Origin: Pedobacter frigidisoli
GTDB lineage: Bacteria > Bacteroidota > Bacteroidia > Sphingobacteriales > Sphingobacteriaceae
Length of the DNA: 64,000 nt
Assembly: GCF_004331675.1 (NCBI RefSeq)
Contig: NZ_SJSN01000002.1
Location: 259,956-323,955 of the forward strand
Direction of reading: 5' to 3'
A model generated the notes under the pieces. The model was not told the DNA's origin and did not search any database. It worked only from the letters and a program-made list of their open reading frames with translations. The position numbers and the translations under genes are program-made. This document shows, piece after piece, positions 45,747-53,602 of the stretch. Each line of letters begins with the position of its first letter. Positions within the stretch are counted from its first letter, which is position 1.

Positions 45747-45880
45747 TCCTCCCCCTGCCCCCTCCAAAGGGGGATAGCAAGGAGCAGGAAAATGCCTAAT
45801 GTAAATTCGCTCTGTTGGGCACCTTGCTTTGTCCCCCTTTGGAGGGGGGAGCATAGAGATGTGTGTTGGGAGGGGGAGGA
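45747..45880. repeat. Family-D inverted repeat (CCCCTCCAAAGGGGGA type)
   Basis: Left arm CCCCCTCCAAAGGGGGA (45759-45776 region) followed by GCAAGG, and an inverted right arm ACCTTGCTTTGTCCCCCTTT continuing GGAGGGGG to about 45848, with a second inverted pair of C-runs and G-runs at the outer ends. Each arm is itself a small hairpin (CCCCCTccaaaGGGGG). It occupies the whole gap between DUF3826 and the sialidase-fold gene and is much more GC-rich than its surroundings. Confidence 0.8.
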
Positions 45881-45902
45881 TTAATAATAAAATTTAATAA
45901 TT

Positions 45903-47030
45903 ATGTTCAAAAATATTTTAACCATATCAATTGTCCTATTCGCTTTGAAAGCCAATGCACAAGTTGAAAAATGGCAAACGGGAGTCGTTAAGCAAGAATT
46001 TCTTTATGATAAGGCACCATTTCCATCGTGTCATTCTGCAACAATCGCCGAAACACCAACAGGTTTGGTGGCTTCGTATTTTGGTGGAACGAAAGAGCGT
46101 AATCCTGATGTAGAAATTTATATCAGTCGCTTTGTAGATGGAAAATGGTTGGCGCCAGTTTCTGTGGCAAATGGAATCCAATCCGATGGCAAAAGATTGC
46201 CAACCTGGAATCCTGTCTTATATCAGGTTCCAAGTGGAGATTTACTGTTATTTTACAAAATCGGGCCAAAACCATCTGAATGGTGGGGTTTGATGAAAAC
46301 TTCGAAAGATGGCGGAATTACATGGTCTGACGCTACGAAACTGCCTGATGGTTACATTGGTCCCGTTAAAAACAAACCTGTTTTATTAAGCAATGGAAAT
46401 CTTTTTGCTCCATCAAGCAAAGAGGGCGATGGTTGGAAAATTCATTTCGAGGTAACAAAAGATAACGGCAAAACTTGGAGAACGGTTGGACCTTTACCTG
46501 AAAATGGAATCAAAGCCATTCAACCCAGCATTTTACAACATGGAAACGGGAAACTTCAAATTTTAGCCAGAACTGCAAACAGAGCAATCGTAGAATCCTG
46601 GTCTGAAGATAATGGCGAAACGTGGTCAGCTTTAACGAAAACTTCTTTACCAAATAATAACTCCGGAACGGATGCAGTAACCATGAAAGACGGTCGCCAG
46701 GTTTTGGTTTACAATCATGTTTTACCTCCCGGCGATTTAGCAAAAGGACCAAGAACGCCTTTAAATGTTTCAGTTTCCAAAGATGGCAAAAATTGGTCTG
46801 CGGCAGTAATTTTAGAAGATTCGCCAATTAGCCAATACTCTTATCCTGCAGTGATACAAACTTCTGATGGTATGTTGCACTTCATTTACACCTGGAGAAG
46901 AGAAAAAATTAAACACGTAGTTGTCGACCCGTCTAAGTTGAAATTGAAGAAAATAAAAAATGGTGTTTGGCCAAAGTTAAAAGGTTATGCAGCTCCGATT
47001 GTTAAAGAAACTAAGAGCGAAGAGCCATGA
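45903..47030 (+). CDS. Sialidase-superfamily beta-propeller protein (BNR/Asp-box repeats)
   Basis: 375 residues with signal peptide ending ANAQ (about 20). At least three Asp-box repeats are visible: SKDGGITWSD, TKDNGKTWRT and SEDNGETWSA, spaced as in six-bladed sialidase propellers; the N-terminal FPSCHSATIAETPTGLVASYFGG and NPDVEIYISR segments fit this family. An arginine triad cannot be assigned from the sequence alone, so true sialidase activity is doubtful. Related proteins in plant-cell-wall PULs are annotated exo-alpha-sialidase without proof. It overlaps the next gene by ATGA. Confidence 0.7.
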   Translation: MFKNILTISIVLFALKANAQVEKWQTGVVKQEFLYDKAPFPSCHSATIAETPTGLVASYFGGTKERNPDVEIYISRFVDGKWLAPVSVANGIQSDGKRLPTWNPVLYQVPSGDLLLFYKIGPKPSEWWGLMKTSKDGGITWSDATKLPDGYIGPVKNKPVLLSNGNLFAPSSKEGDGWKIHFEVTKDNGKTWRTVGPLPENGIKAIQPSILQHGNGKLQILARTANRAIVESWSEDNGETWSALTKTSLPNNNSGTDAVTMKDGRQVLVYNHVLPPGDLAKGPRTPLNVSVSKDGKNWSAAVILEDSPISQYSYPAVIQTSDGMLHFIYTWRREKIKHVVVDPSKLKLKKIKNGVWPKLKGYAAPIVKETKSEEP

Positions 47031-48538
47031 GATTAATCAAGAATTTTTTCTGTTCCTCGTCATTGCGAGGTACGAAGCAATCTCATTCTGCAAATTCAGG
47101 GGGCTTCAGCTCGCTTAAGCCCGACTTCGCAGCGATGACTAAGTATTTTTCAATGCTATTTTTCGTTTACTTATCCTTAATTACCAACCTCTCCGCCCAA
47201 ACCCAAAACACCGATAATCTCTACAAAAAGCCATTAACTGATGTTCTAAAAGAAATTCAAACCCGGTTTAAAGTCCAAATTAAATACTCTGAGCCGCAGG
47301 TGAAAGACAAGTGGGTAAACTGCGCAGATTGGCGTTTCAGAACTGATGTTGATGAAACACTTGCGAATGTACTCACACCTTTGGATATGAAAGTGAATAA
47401 AGAAAAGCCAGGAGTTTACAAGCTGAAAGAATACGAATATTATCGTTGGGAAGTTCAGGATGGCTGGGCTTACTTGGATACTTTGGCCACAAAATACCAT
47501 GATAAAGCAAGTTGGGAAAAGCGCAAAGCAGAAATAAAACCCGAATTATATCAGGCTTTAATGTTATCGCCCTTGCCCGCAAAGCCAAACTCAAAACCAA
47601 TTATTACAGCGAAAAGAGTTTTCGATGGCTATTCAGTTGAAAACATCGCCTTGGAAATTCTCCCGGGTGTTTGGATTAACGGCTCATTGTATAAACCGTT
47701 AAATGTAAAAGGTAAAATCCCAGTGGTTTTAAGTCCTGATGGACATTGGGAAAAGCAACGCTACAGGCCTGATTGCCAGCTTCGTTGCGCCACTATCGCC
47801 CGCATGGGTGCTATGGCTTTCAGTTACGATTTATTTGCCTGGGGCGAATCAATGCTTCAATTTAAATATGAAGACCATCGCCGCAGTTTAGCGCAAACTG
47901 TTCAAACATTAGGTGGAATTAGAATTTTGGATTATTTCTCCTCATTAAAAGAAACCGATACAAGTAGAATAGGCATCAGTGGTGGTTCAGGCGCAGGAAG
48001 TCATTCTATCTTAATGACCGCAATGGATGATAGAATCAAGCTAAGCGCACCGGTAGTTGCGATGTCCTCATACTTTTATGGAGGTTGCCCATGTGAAAGC
48101 GGAATGCCTATTCATCAATGCGGAGGTGGAACAGATAACGTAGAATTGGCGGCAATGGCTGCACCACGACCACAATTATTAGTTTCAGATGGAAGTGATT
48201 GGACAGCTCATACGCCGGAACATGATTTTACTTATCTGCAAAAAATGTACGGTTATTATGGAGTGCAAAATAAAGTCGAAAATGTTCATCTTCCTGAAGA
48301 AAAGCATGATTTTGGTATCAACAAACGCATTGCGCTTTACGATTTTTTGATTAAGAATTTCAAACTCAATAGCGCTGCCGTAAAGGATAAGTATGGTAAA
48401 TACGATGAAAGTAAAGTAACCATCGAGAAAGAAAATGCCCTATATGTTTTCGGAGATAAAGGTGAAAAACTCCCGAAAAATGCAGTTATGGGATTTGAAA
48501 ATCTGGAGAAATTATTTCCGATAAACGCAACAAAATAG
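47027..48538 (+). CDS. Alpha/beta-hydrolase carbohydrate esterase with STN-like N-terminal domain and repeat-derived leader
   Basis: 503 residues. The start overlaps the previous stop (ATGA). Residues about 11-37 come from a family-B palindrome (47058-47139); the Sec signal (YFSMLFFVYLSLITNLSAQ) follows, and ATG 47135, inside the repeat's right end, is an alternative start. Residues about 65-135 (KPLTDVLKEIQTRFKVQIKY, DETLANVLTPLDMKV, GVYKL) look like the STN/DUF4974 module of TonB-dependent transporters and anti-sigma systems. The hydrolase domain has nucleophile Ser318 in GISGGSGAG and His427 in EKHDFG, as in acetylxylan esterase/dienelactone-hydrolase-like enzymes. Likely deacetylates or de-esterifies pectin fragments. 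Confidence 0.75.
   Translation: MRLIKNFFCSSSLRGTKQSHSANSGGFSSLKPDFAAMTKYFSMLFFVYLSLITNLSAQTQNTDNLYKKPLTDVLKEIQTRFKVQIKYSEPQVKDKWVNCADWRFRTDVDETLANVLTPLDMKVNKEKPGVYKLKEYEYYRWEVQDGWAYLDTLATKYHDKASWEKRKAEIKPELYQALMLSPLPAKPNSKPIITAKRVFDGYSVENIALEILPGVWINGSLYKPLNVKGKIPVVLSPDGHWEKQRYRPDCQLRCATIARMGAMAFSYDLFAWGESMLQFKYEDHRRSLAQTVQTLGGIRILDYFSSLKETDTSRIGISGGSGAGSHSILMTAMDDRIKLSAPVVAMSSYFYGGCPCESGMPIHQCGGGTDNVELAAMAAPRPQLLVSDGSDWTAHTPEHDFTYLQKMYGYYGVQNKVENVHLPEEKHDFGINKRIALYDFLIKNFKLNSAAVKDKYGKYDESKVTIEKENALYVFGDKGEKLPKNAVMGFENLEKLFPINATK
47058..47139 (+). repeat. Family-B palindrome inside a coding sequence
   Basis: Left arm CGTCATTGCGAGGTACGAAG then CAATCTCA; right arm ends CTTCGCAGCGATGAC, the inverse of the left arm with a few changes. 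A central CTTCAGCTCGCTTAAGCCC segment is shared with the coding copy at 62772-62901 (there CTTCGGCTCGCTCAATCCC). Confidence 0.8.
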
Positions 48539-48541
48539 ATT

Positions 48542-49435
48542 ATGGAGCTAAACAGGAGGACTTTTATTACCAATACTGCTTTACTTGCAGGTGCTTTACT
48601 CATTCCTAATCAACTGCTTTTTGCCTCTGAAAAAAAGAATCGATACAAAATTGCAGTAATTGATTTGATGATTTTGAAACGTCAGAAAATTAGCGCCTTA
48701 CCACTTGCAAAAGAAATTGGTGCTGATGGATTGGAAATCGATATGGGTGGCTTGGGTGATAGAGAAACTTTTGATAACAAACTTGCAGACCCAAAAATCC
48801 GTCAGGAGTATTTAGACAAAGCAAAGGAATTAAATATAGAAATCTGCTCTTTAGCGATGACGGGTTTTTATGCGCAATCTTTCGCCAAGCGGCCGACTTA
48901 TCAAAAGATGATTCAGGATTGTTTGGATACTGCAAAAGCAATGCATGTAAAAGTCGTTTTTCTTCCATTAGGTGTTCAAGGCGATTTGATTAAAAATCCA
49001 GAATTACGTGAGCCAATTGTAGAAAGATTAAAAGTAGCTGGCGAAATGGCTTCGAAAACAGGTGTTATCATTGGCATTGAGACTGCGCTTGATGCCACAG
49101 GAGAACTTGAATTGCTAAAAGACATTAGTTGCAAGCATGTAAAAAGCTATTTCAATTTCTCTAATGCCATAAAAAACGGAAGAGATTTACACCAGGAGTT
49201 AAGAATTTTAGGACGAAAAAATATCATTCAAATTCATGCAACCAATGAAGATGGCGTTTGGTTACAAAATGACCGGAAAATAGATTTGAATAAAGTGAAA
49301 CAAACACTTCACGATATGGGTTGGAAAGGTTGGTTAGTGGTAGAAAGAAGTAGAGATGCAAACCAGCCTACAAACGTAAAATATAATTTCAGTGCCAATA
49401 CCAGCTATCTCAAGTCAGTTTTTCAAGCTAAATAA
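48542..49435 (+). CDS. Sugar phosphate isomerase/epimerase-like TIM barrel protein with Tat-type signal
   Basis: 297 residues. The N-terminus MELNRRTFITNTALLAGALL has the twin-arginine RRTF pattern typical of exported proteins of this family in Bacteroidota. The rest is an AP-endonuclease-2/xylose-isomerase-like barrel (AKEIGADGLEIDMGGLGD, VVFLPLG, GVIIGIETALDATG, IIQIHATNEDG, GWLVVERS), with acidic residues placed to bind a metal. The reaction is unknown; family members isomerise or epimerise sugars or cyclitols. It lies between the esterase and the beta-helix/mutarotase gene. Confidence 0.75.
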   Translation: MELNRRTFITNTALLAGALLIPNQLLFASEKKNRYKIAVIDLMILKRQKISALPLAKEIGADGLEIDMGGLGDRETFDNKLADPKIRQEYLDKAKELNIEICSLAMTGFYAQSFAKRPTYQKMIQDCLDTAKAMHVKVVFLPLGVQGDLIKNPELREPIVERLKVAGEMASKTGVIIGIETALDATGELELLKDISCKHVKSYFNFSNAIKNGRDLHQELRILGRKNIIQIHATNEDGVWLQNDRKIDLNKVKQTLHDMGWKGWLVVERSRDANQPTNVKYNFSANTSYLKSVFQAK

Positions 49436-49436
49436 T

Positions 49437-52070
49437 ATGAATAGACTAAAAAACTGTGTAAGCATGATGAGTTGGAGTTGCAAACTAGTGGTATGTGAGG
49501 AGACGTACCACGGTTTGGTGGTATTGCCGTGGTTCGTGTCCTCACGAACAAATCCATCCAAACAAAAGTACTTTTCAGTTATTATCTTTTTGCTGATATT
49601 TAGTTTATTATCCTTTAAAGCAAGTGCGGTAGATATCTATGTCGCAAAAAACGGTTCGGATGCTAACTTAGGTACCAAAGAAAAACCTCTGGCAACATTG
49701 CATTTAGCGATTAGAAAAGCCCGAGAGTTAAGGCGTTTGAACGATTCCTCAATTAAAGGTGGAATCAGAATTATCATTGGTAAAGGAGTTTATCAACTTC
49801 ATGAGCCTGTTATTCTTCGTCCTGAAGATTCGGGTACAAAAGATAGTCCGACGGAAATTATGGCCACCGAAAAAGTCATTTTAAGTGGTGGTGTAAAAAT
49901 TAACGGCTGGAAAAAACTTTCAGGCACAATTCCGGGATTGCCAAAGGAATCTGTCGGGAAAGTTTGGGTTGCCGATGTACCTAATTTTGATGGGAATGGC
50001 TTGCTATTCCGACAGCTTTGGGTTAATGGAAATAAAGCCGTTCGTGCAAAAAACTACAACAGTGATGCCATGGGCAGAATTTTATCTTGGGATGCTAAGA
50101 CCCAAACCTGTAAAATTCCGCTACAAAAGGAGATTAATTTATCCAATATTAAAGGCATGGAAATGCTCATCCATCAATGGTGGGCAATCGCAAATCTTCG
50201 AGTTAAATCGGTAAAGGTTATAGGAAATGCAGTTGAGCTTTCATTCATGCAGCCTGAAAGTAGAATTCAATCAGAACACCCTTGGCCTGCACCCTGGATT
50301 TCTGAAAAGACAGGAAATTCAGCTTTCTATATTACAAATGCAATACAGTTTTTAAACGAGCCCGGCGAGTGGTACGAAGATTTGCAAAATCACAAAGTTT
50401 ATTATTGGCCAAAAGCTTCGGAGAATATGCTTAAGGCCGAAGTGATTGCGCCGGCTTTAGAGAATCTCCTGAAAATAGAGGGGACAATTGATAATCCTGT
50501 TGCCTTTGTAAATTTTAAAGGTATTTCTTTTGAGCACGCTACCTGGTTAAGGCCATCAAAACAAGGTCATGTTCCGCATCAGGCGGGTATGTATATGCTC
50601 GATGCTTACAAACTGAAAAAAGCAGGTACGCCCGATAAACCAACTTTGGAAAATCAGGCTTGGGTTGGCCGACCTGCATCAGCTGTCGAAGTAACTTATG
50701 CCAGCAATACTTCATTTGAAAATTGTCATTTCGAGCATCTCGCATCAACGGGATTGGATTACAAGAAAGGAACTTCTGATAATGAAATTAAAGGCAATTT
50801 ATTTAAGGATATTGGCGGTTCGGGAATTTTAATTGGTACTTTTTCTGATGAGACAACCGAAGTTCATCTGCCATATAATCCATCTGATAAAAGGGAAATT
50901 TCGACCAATGATAAAATCGAAAACAACTTAATTATCGATGTAACTAACGAGGATTGGGGCGCTGTTGGCATTGGTGCAGGCTATGTTCGTGGCATTAAAA
51001 TATTGCATAATGAAATCAGCGATGTTTCTTATTCTGGTATCAGCATGGGTTGGGGTTGGACAAAAACTCAAAATGCGATGAAGAATAATACCATCAGCGC
51101 AAATAAAATTCATCACTACGGAAAACACATGTACGATGTGGCAGGAATTTATACTTTATCGGCACAGCCAGAATCTTTCATCACAGATAACGTTGTCGAT
51201 AGTATTTACAAGGCACCTTTTGCGCATCTTCCAGAACATTGGTTTTATCTTTATACTGATGAGGGTTCATCGTATTTTACCATAAAAAACAACTGGACGC
51301 CAACTGAAAAATATCTTCAAAATGCCAACGGACCTGATAATTTATGGGAAAGCAACGGACCAAAAGTTGCTGAAAACATTAAAGAAAACGCAGGTTTAGA
51401 GAAGTCTTTTAAGTATCTGTTAAGGGAAAAAGCAATCTATTCTACCAAAGGAATCAATCAGGCGGAAGACAAATCGGTGGTTTTTGAGTTGATTTTTAAA
51501 GATGATAACCTGCCATCAAATAAAGCTTTGGAACATTTTGCAAAGGAAAATAACTTGGTTTCAAGCTCAATTTACAAATGGAGTAATCGATTGGTTATTT
51601 ATACTTCGAGCTTAAAGGTAGAAAGTCTGCAACAAACTTTGAAGCGTTTAGATGCATCAGAAATTAAGCTTTATGATAATCTATTTTACGATTTCAATAG
51701 AGAAAAAAACTGTGGTGATAAACCTGTAGCAGAATGGGATAATATCATTTTATCAGCCAATTTAGTTAAAGATGAAAAGATGCAACAGGAGTATTTGGAT
51801 TACCATAAAACACAGTTTGAGAAATGGCCCGAGATATCAAAAGGGTTCTGCAATGGAGAGTTTCAACGGTTGGCCATCTTCAAAAAGGACAGACAATTAA
51901 TGTTGATTATCAGTATTCCGAAAGGGAAGAATTTGGATGATTTGAATCCGAAAACGACTTTGAATAATCCAAAAGTAGATGAATGGAATGCGATAATGAA
52001 GAAATACCAAGAGGGCATTGAGGGCACAAAACCCGATGAGGTTTGGGTGTTTTTTAAACCGATAGAATAA
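49437..52070 (+). CDS. Right-handed beta-helix glycosidase (GH141-like) fused to an L-rhamnose mutarotase domain
   Basis: 877 residues from the ATG at 49437, one base after the previous stop; an ATG at 49392 inside that gene is rejected. Residues about 18-38 derive from a family-C double hairpin, followed by the Sec signal (FSVIIFLLIFSLLSFKASA). The beta-helix starts DIYVAKNGSDANLGTKEKPL and runs to about 640, resembling GH141/GH120-type enzymes. About 672-775 is a ferredoxin-like segment and the last about 100 residues (EYLDYHKTQFEKWPEI, RLAIFKKDRQLMLIISI, DEWNAIMKKYQEG) match the L-rhamnose mutarotase (RhaM) family. The fusion suggests a glycosidase releasing a 6-deoxyhexose whose anomers are then interconverted. 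Confidence 0.72.
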   Translation: MNRLKNCVSMMSWSCKLVVCEETYHGLVVLPWFVSSRTNPSKQKYFSVIIFLLIFSLLSFKASAVDIYVAKNGSDANLGTKEKPLATLHLAIRKARELRRLNDSSIKGGIRIIIGKGVYQLHEPVILRPEDSGTKDSPTEIMATEKVILSGGVKINGWKKLSGTIPGLPKESVGKVWVADVPNFDGNGLLFRQLWVNGNKAVRAKNYNSDAMGRILSWDAKTQTCKIPLQKEINLSNIKGMEMLIHQWWAIANLRVKSVKVIGNAVELSFMQPESRIQSEHPWPAPWISEKTGNSAFYITNAIQFLNEPGEWYEDLQNHKVYYWPKASENMLKAEVIAPALENLLKIEGTIDNPVAFVNFKGISFEHATWLRPSKQGHVPHQAGMYMLDAYKLKKAGTPDKPTLENQAWVGRPASAVEVTYASNTSFENCHFEHLASTGLDYKKGTSDNEIKGNLFKDIGGSGILIGTFSDETTEVHLPYNPSDKREISTNDKIENNLIIDVTNEDWGAVGIGAGYVRGIKILHNEISDVSYSGISMGWGWTKTQNAMKNNTISANKIHHYGKHMYDVAGIYTLSAQPESFITDNVVDSIYKAPFAHLPEHWFYLYTDEGSSYFTIKNNWTPTEKYLQNANGPDNLWESNGPKVAENIKENAGLEKSFKYLLREKAIYSTKGINQAEDKSVVFELIFKDDNLPSNKALEHFAKENNLVSSSIYKWSNRLVIYTSSLKVESLQQTLKRLDASEIKLYDNLFYDFNREKNCGDKPVAEWDNIILSANLVKDEKMQQEYLDYHKTQFEKWPEISKGFCNGEFQRLAIFKKDRQLMLIISIPKGKNLDDLNPKTTLNNPKVDEWNAIMKKYQEGIEGTKPDEVWVFFKPIE
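49490..49550 (+). repeat. Family-C double hairpin inside a coding sequence
   Basis: First hairpin degenerate (GGTATGTGAGGAGACGTACC, 49490-49509), second intact (GTTCGTGTCCTCACGAAC, 49532-49549). It corresponds position for position to the copy at 39001-39054; the encoded peptides are VCEETYHGLVVLPWFVSSRT here and VREDTYHGLMPWFVSPRT there. Confidence 0.82.
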
Positions 52071-52085
52071 ATAGATGTCGCGGTT

Positions 52086-52216
52086 TGTCATTCTGACGCA
52101 GGAAGAATCTCCAAGCTATGGAAGACTACCGCAAATACACTACCGAACCAAAATTGGTAGGTTAGTTTTGAGCAGTGCAATTAAGTTAGAGATTCTTCGC
52201 TGTGCTCAGAATGACA
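52086..52216 (+). repeat. Family-A inverted-repeat element
   Basis: 131 bases with TGTCATTCTGA / TCAGAATGACA ends. Inner stem CTACC (52140-52144) with GGTAG (52156-52160). It fills most of the 190-base gap before the Gfo/Idh/MocA gene. Confidence 0.88.
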
Positions 52217-52260
52217 ACGGTAATTTTAGAAAAAAAAATAACGCTTAGAAAAATAATAAC

Positions 52261-53346
52261 ATGTTAAGATTAGGAATTTTAGGTTTAGGAGAGGGCAGAA
52301 GTACGATGTCTGCATCATTGGCGAGCACAAAGTTTAAGCTCATTCAAATTTGCGATGCCAATAAAAAGCTTTGCGAAGAACGTGCTTTAGAATTCGATTT
52401 CGAAAATTGGACGACCAATTACGAAGATATGTTAACCAGTGATAAAATCGATATGATTGCGATTTACACGCCCGACCATTTGCATTTTGAACACATTAAA
52501 TTGGCACTTCAACACGGCAAACATGTGGTTTGTACCAAACCTTTCATTGATGATTTAACGCAAGCAAATGAACTTTTGGAGCTGGCAAAAAAATCAAGAA
52601 GAAAGATTTTCGTCGGACAAAGCTCCCGCTTTTTTGAACCTGCAATGCGTCAGAAAAAAGATTTCGATAAAGGTTTGATTGGCGAATTAATTACTATCGA
52701 AAGTTATTATCATGCCGACCATCGTTGGTTTTTAGAAAAAGGTTGGTCGCTGAAACAATCATTTAAGTGGTTGTACGGTGGTTTAAGTCATCCTGTTGAT
52801 TTTATCCGTTGGTATATGCCCGATATTGAAGAAGTAATGGGTTACGGAATGTTGAGCAGTAATGGCTTAAAAGCCGGAATAAAAAACGTGGATACCATGC
52901 ACTTTATTTTTAAAGCCAAAGATGGCAGAATTGCAAGAGTGAGCGGCGCTTACACAGGGCCAACACAACCGGCAAGTCGCGATAGCGGAATGAGCTGCAT
53001 TCTCCGCGGAACAGAGGGTGCAAGTCAGGCAGATTACCATGAACTGCGTTATTCGGTTACGACAAAAACGGGCGAAGAAAAAATTATTACCTGGGGTGAT
53101 TCAACCTTGAAGCACTATTTCCGTTTCGAGGGGCAAAGCCACCATGCAGGTGAATATCAAAATTACCTTGATTATTTTGCAGACAGCATCAACAATAAAT
53201 TTACGGCTTACCCCGATTTAAAAGAGGGAATTGGAACTGTTGCACTTTTGCAAGCCATGGATAAATCAATGAAAATCGGTTTGCCAGTTAAAATTGATGA
53301 TATTTTAAAAGAGAATAATATAACAAGGGAATCGATAGGATTGTAA
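52261..53346 (+). CDS. Gfo/Idh/MocA-family oxidoreductase
   Basis: 361 residues, no signal peptide, so cytoplasmic. N-terminal Rossmann fold LRLGILGLGEGRSTMSA (about 1-120) with CTKPFIDD in place of the common EKP motif, then the alpha/beta substrate domain with GGLSHPVDFIRWYMP (the family His) and HHAGEYQNYLDYFADS. Such enzymes oxidise or reduce sugars, inositols or sugar acids with NAD(P). Placed just before a symporter gene, it probably acts on an imported pectin sugar; the substrate is not evident. Confidence 0.85.
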   Translation: MLRLGILGLGEGRSTMSASLASTKFKLIQICDANKKLCEERALEFDFENWTTNYEDMLTSDKIDMIAIYTPDHLHFEHIKLALQHGKHVVCTKPFIDDLTQANELLELAKKSRRKIFVGQSSRFFEPAMRQKKDFDKGLIGELITIESYYHADHRWFLEKGWSLKQSFKWLYGGLSHPVDFIRWYMPDIEEVMGYGMLSSNGLKAGIKNVDTMHFIFKAKDGRIARVSGAYTGPTQPASRDSGMSCILRGTEGASQADYHELRYSVTTKTGEEKIITWGDSTLKHYFRFEGQSHHAGEYQNYLDYFADSINNKFTAYPDLKEGIGTVALLQAMDKSMKIGLPVKIDDILKENNITRESIGL

Positions 53347-53353
53347 AATTTCT

Positions 53354-53532
53354 GTACGTGAGGACACGTACCGAGGCGAGGGATTATAAATCATGGGTTT
53401 GTCATTCTGAACTCATTGAAGAATCCCGTACCATGTAAAACTGCCACCAAACACACCACCGAACTAAAATTGGTGGGTTAGGTTTGAGCAGTGCTCATCG
53501 GTTGCAGATTCTTCGTTACGCTCAGAATGACA
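53354..53532 (+). repeat. Family-C hairpin followed by a family-A element
   Basis: GTACGTGAGGACACGTAC (53354-53371, perfect 7-base arms) and, after 28 bases, a family-A element at 53400-53532 with inner stem CCACC (53456-53460) and GGTGG (53472-53476). Together they take up most of the 256-base gap before the symporter gene. Confidence 0.87.
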
Positions 53533-53602
53533 GTAAAATTAAAGTTTGTCATTCCCCGATGAATTGATTAAAAAAACCATTACCAAACTAACCAAATAAC
53601 CG

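Noticed and set aside
45903..47030. True sialidase (neuraminidase) call
   Set aside because: Asp-box repeats show the fold only; the catalytic arginine triad could not be assigned and the substrate context is pectin, so only the superfamily is claimed.
49392..49436. ATG start of the beta-helix gene inside the preceding gene
   Set aside because: The ATG at 49437, one base after the upstream stop, follows the close-coupling pattern seen throughout the locus.
44851..53532. Possible CRISPR or tandem array
   Set aside because: The repeats are dispersed inverted elements between genes, not evenly spaced direct repeats with unique spacers, and no cas genes are present.
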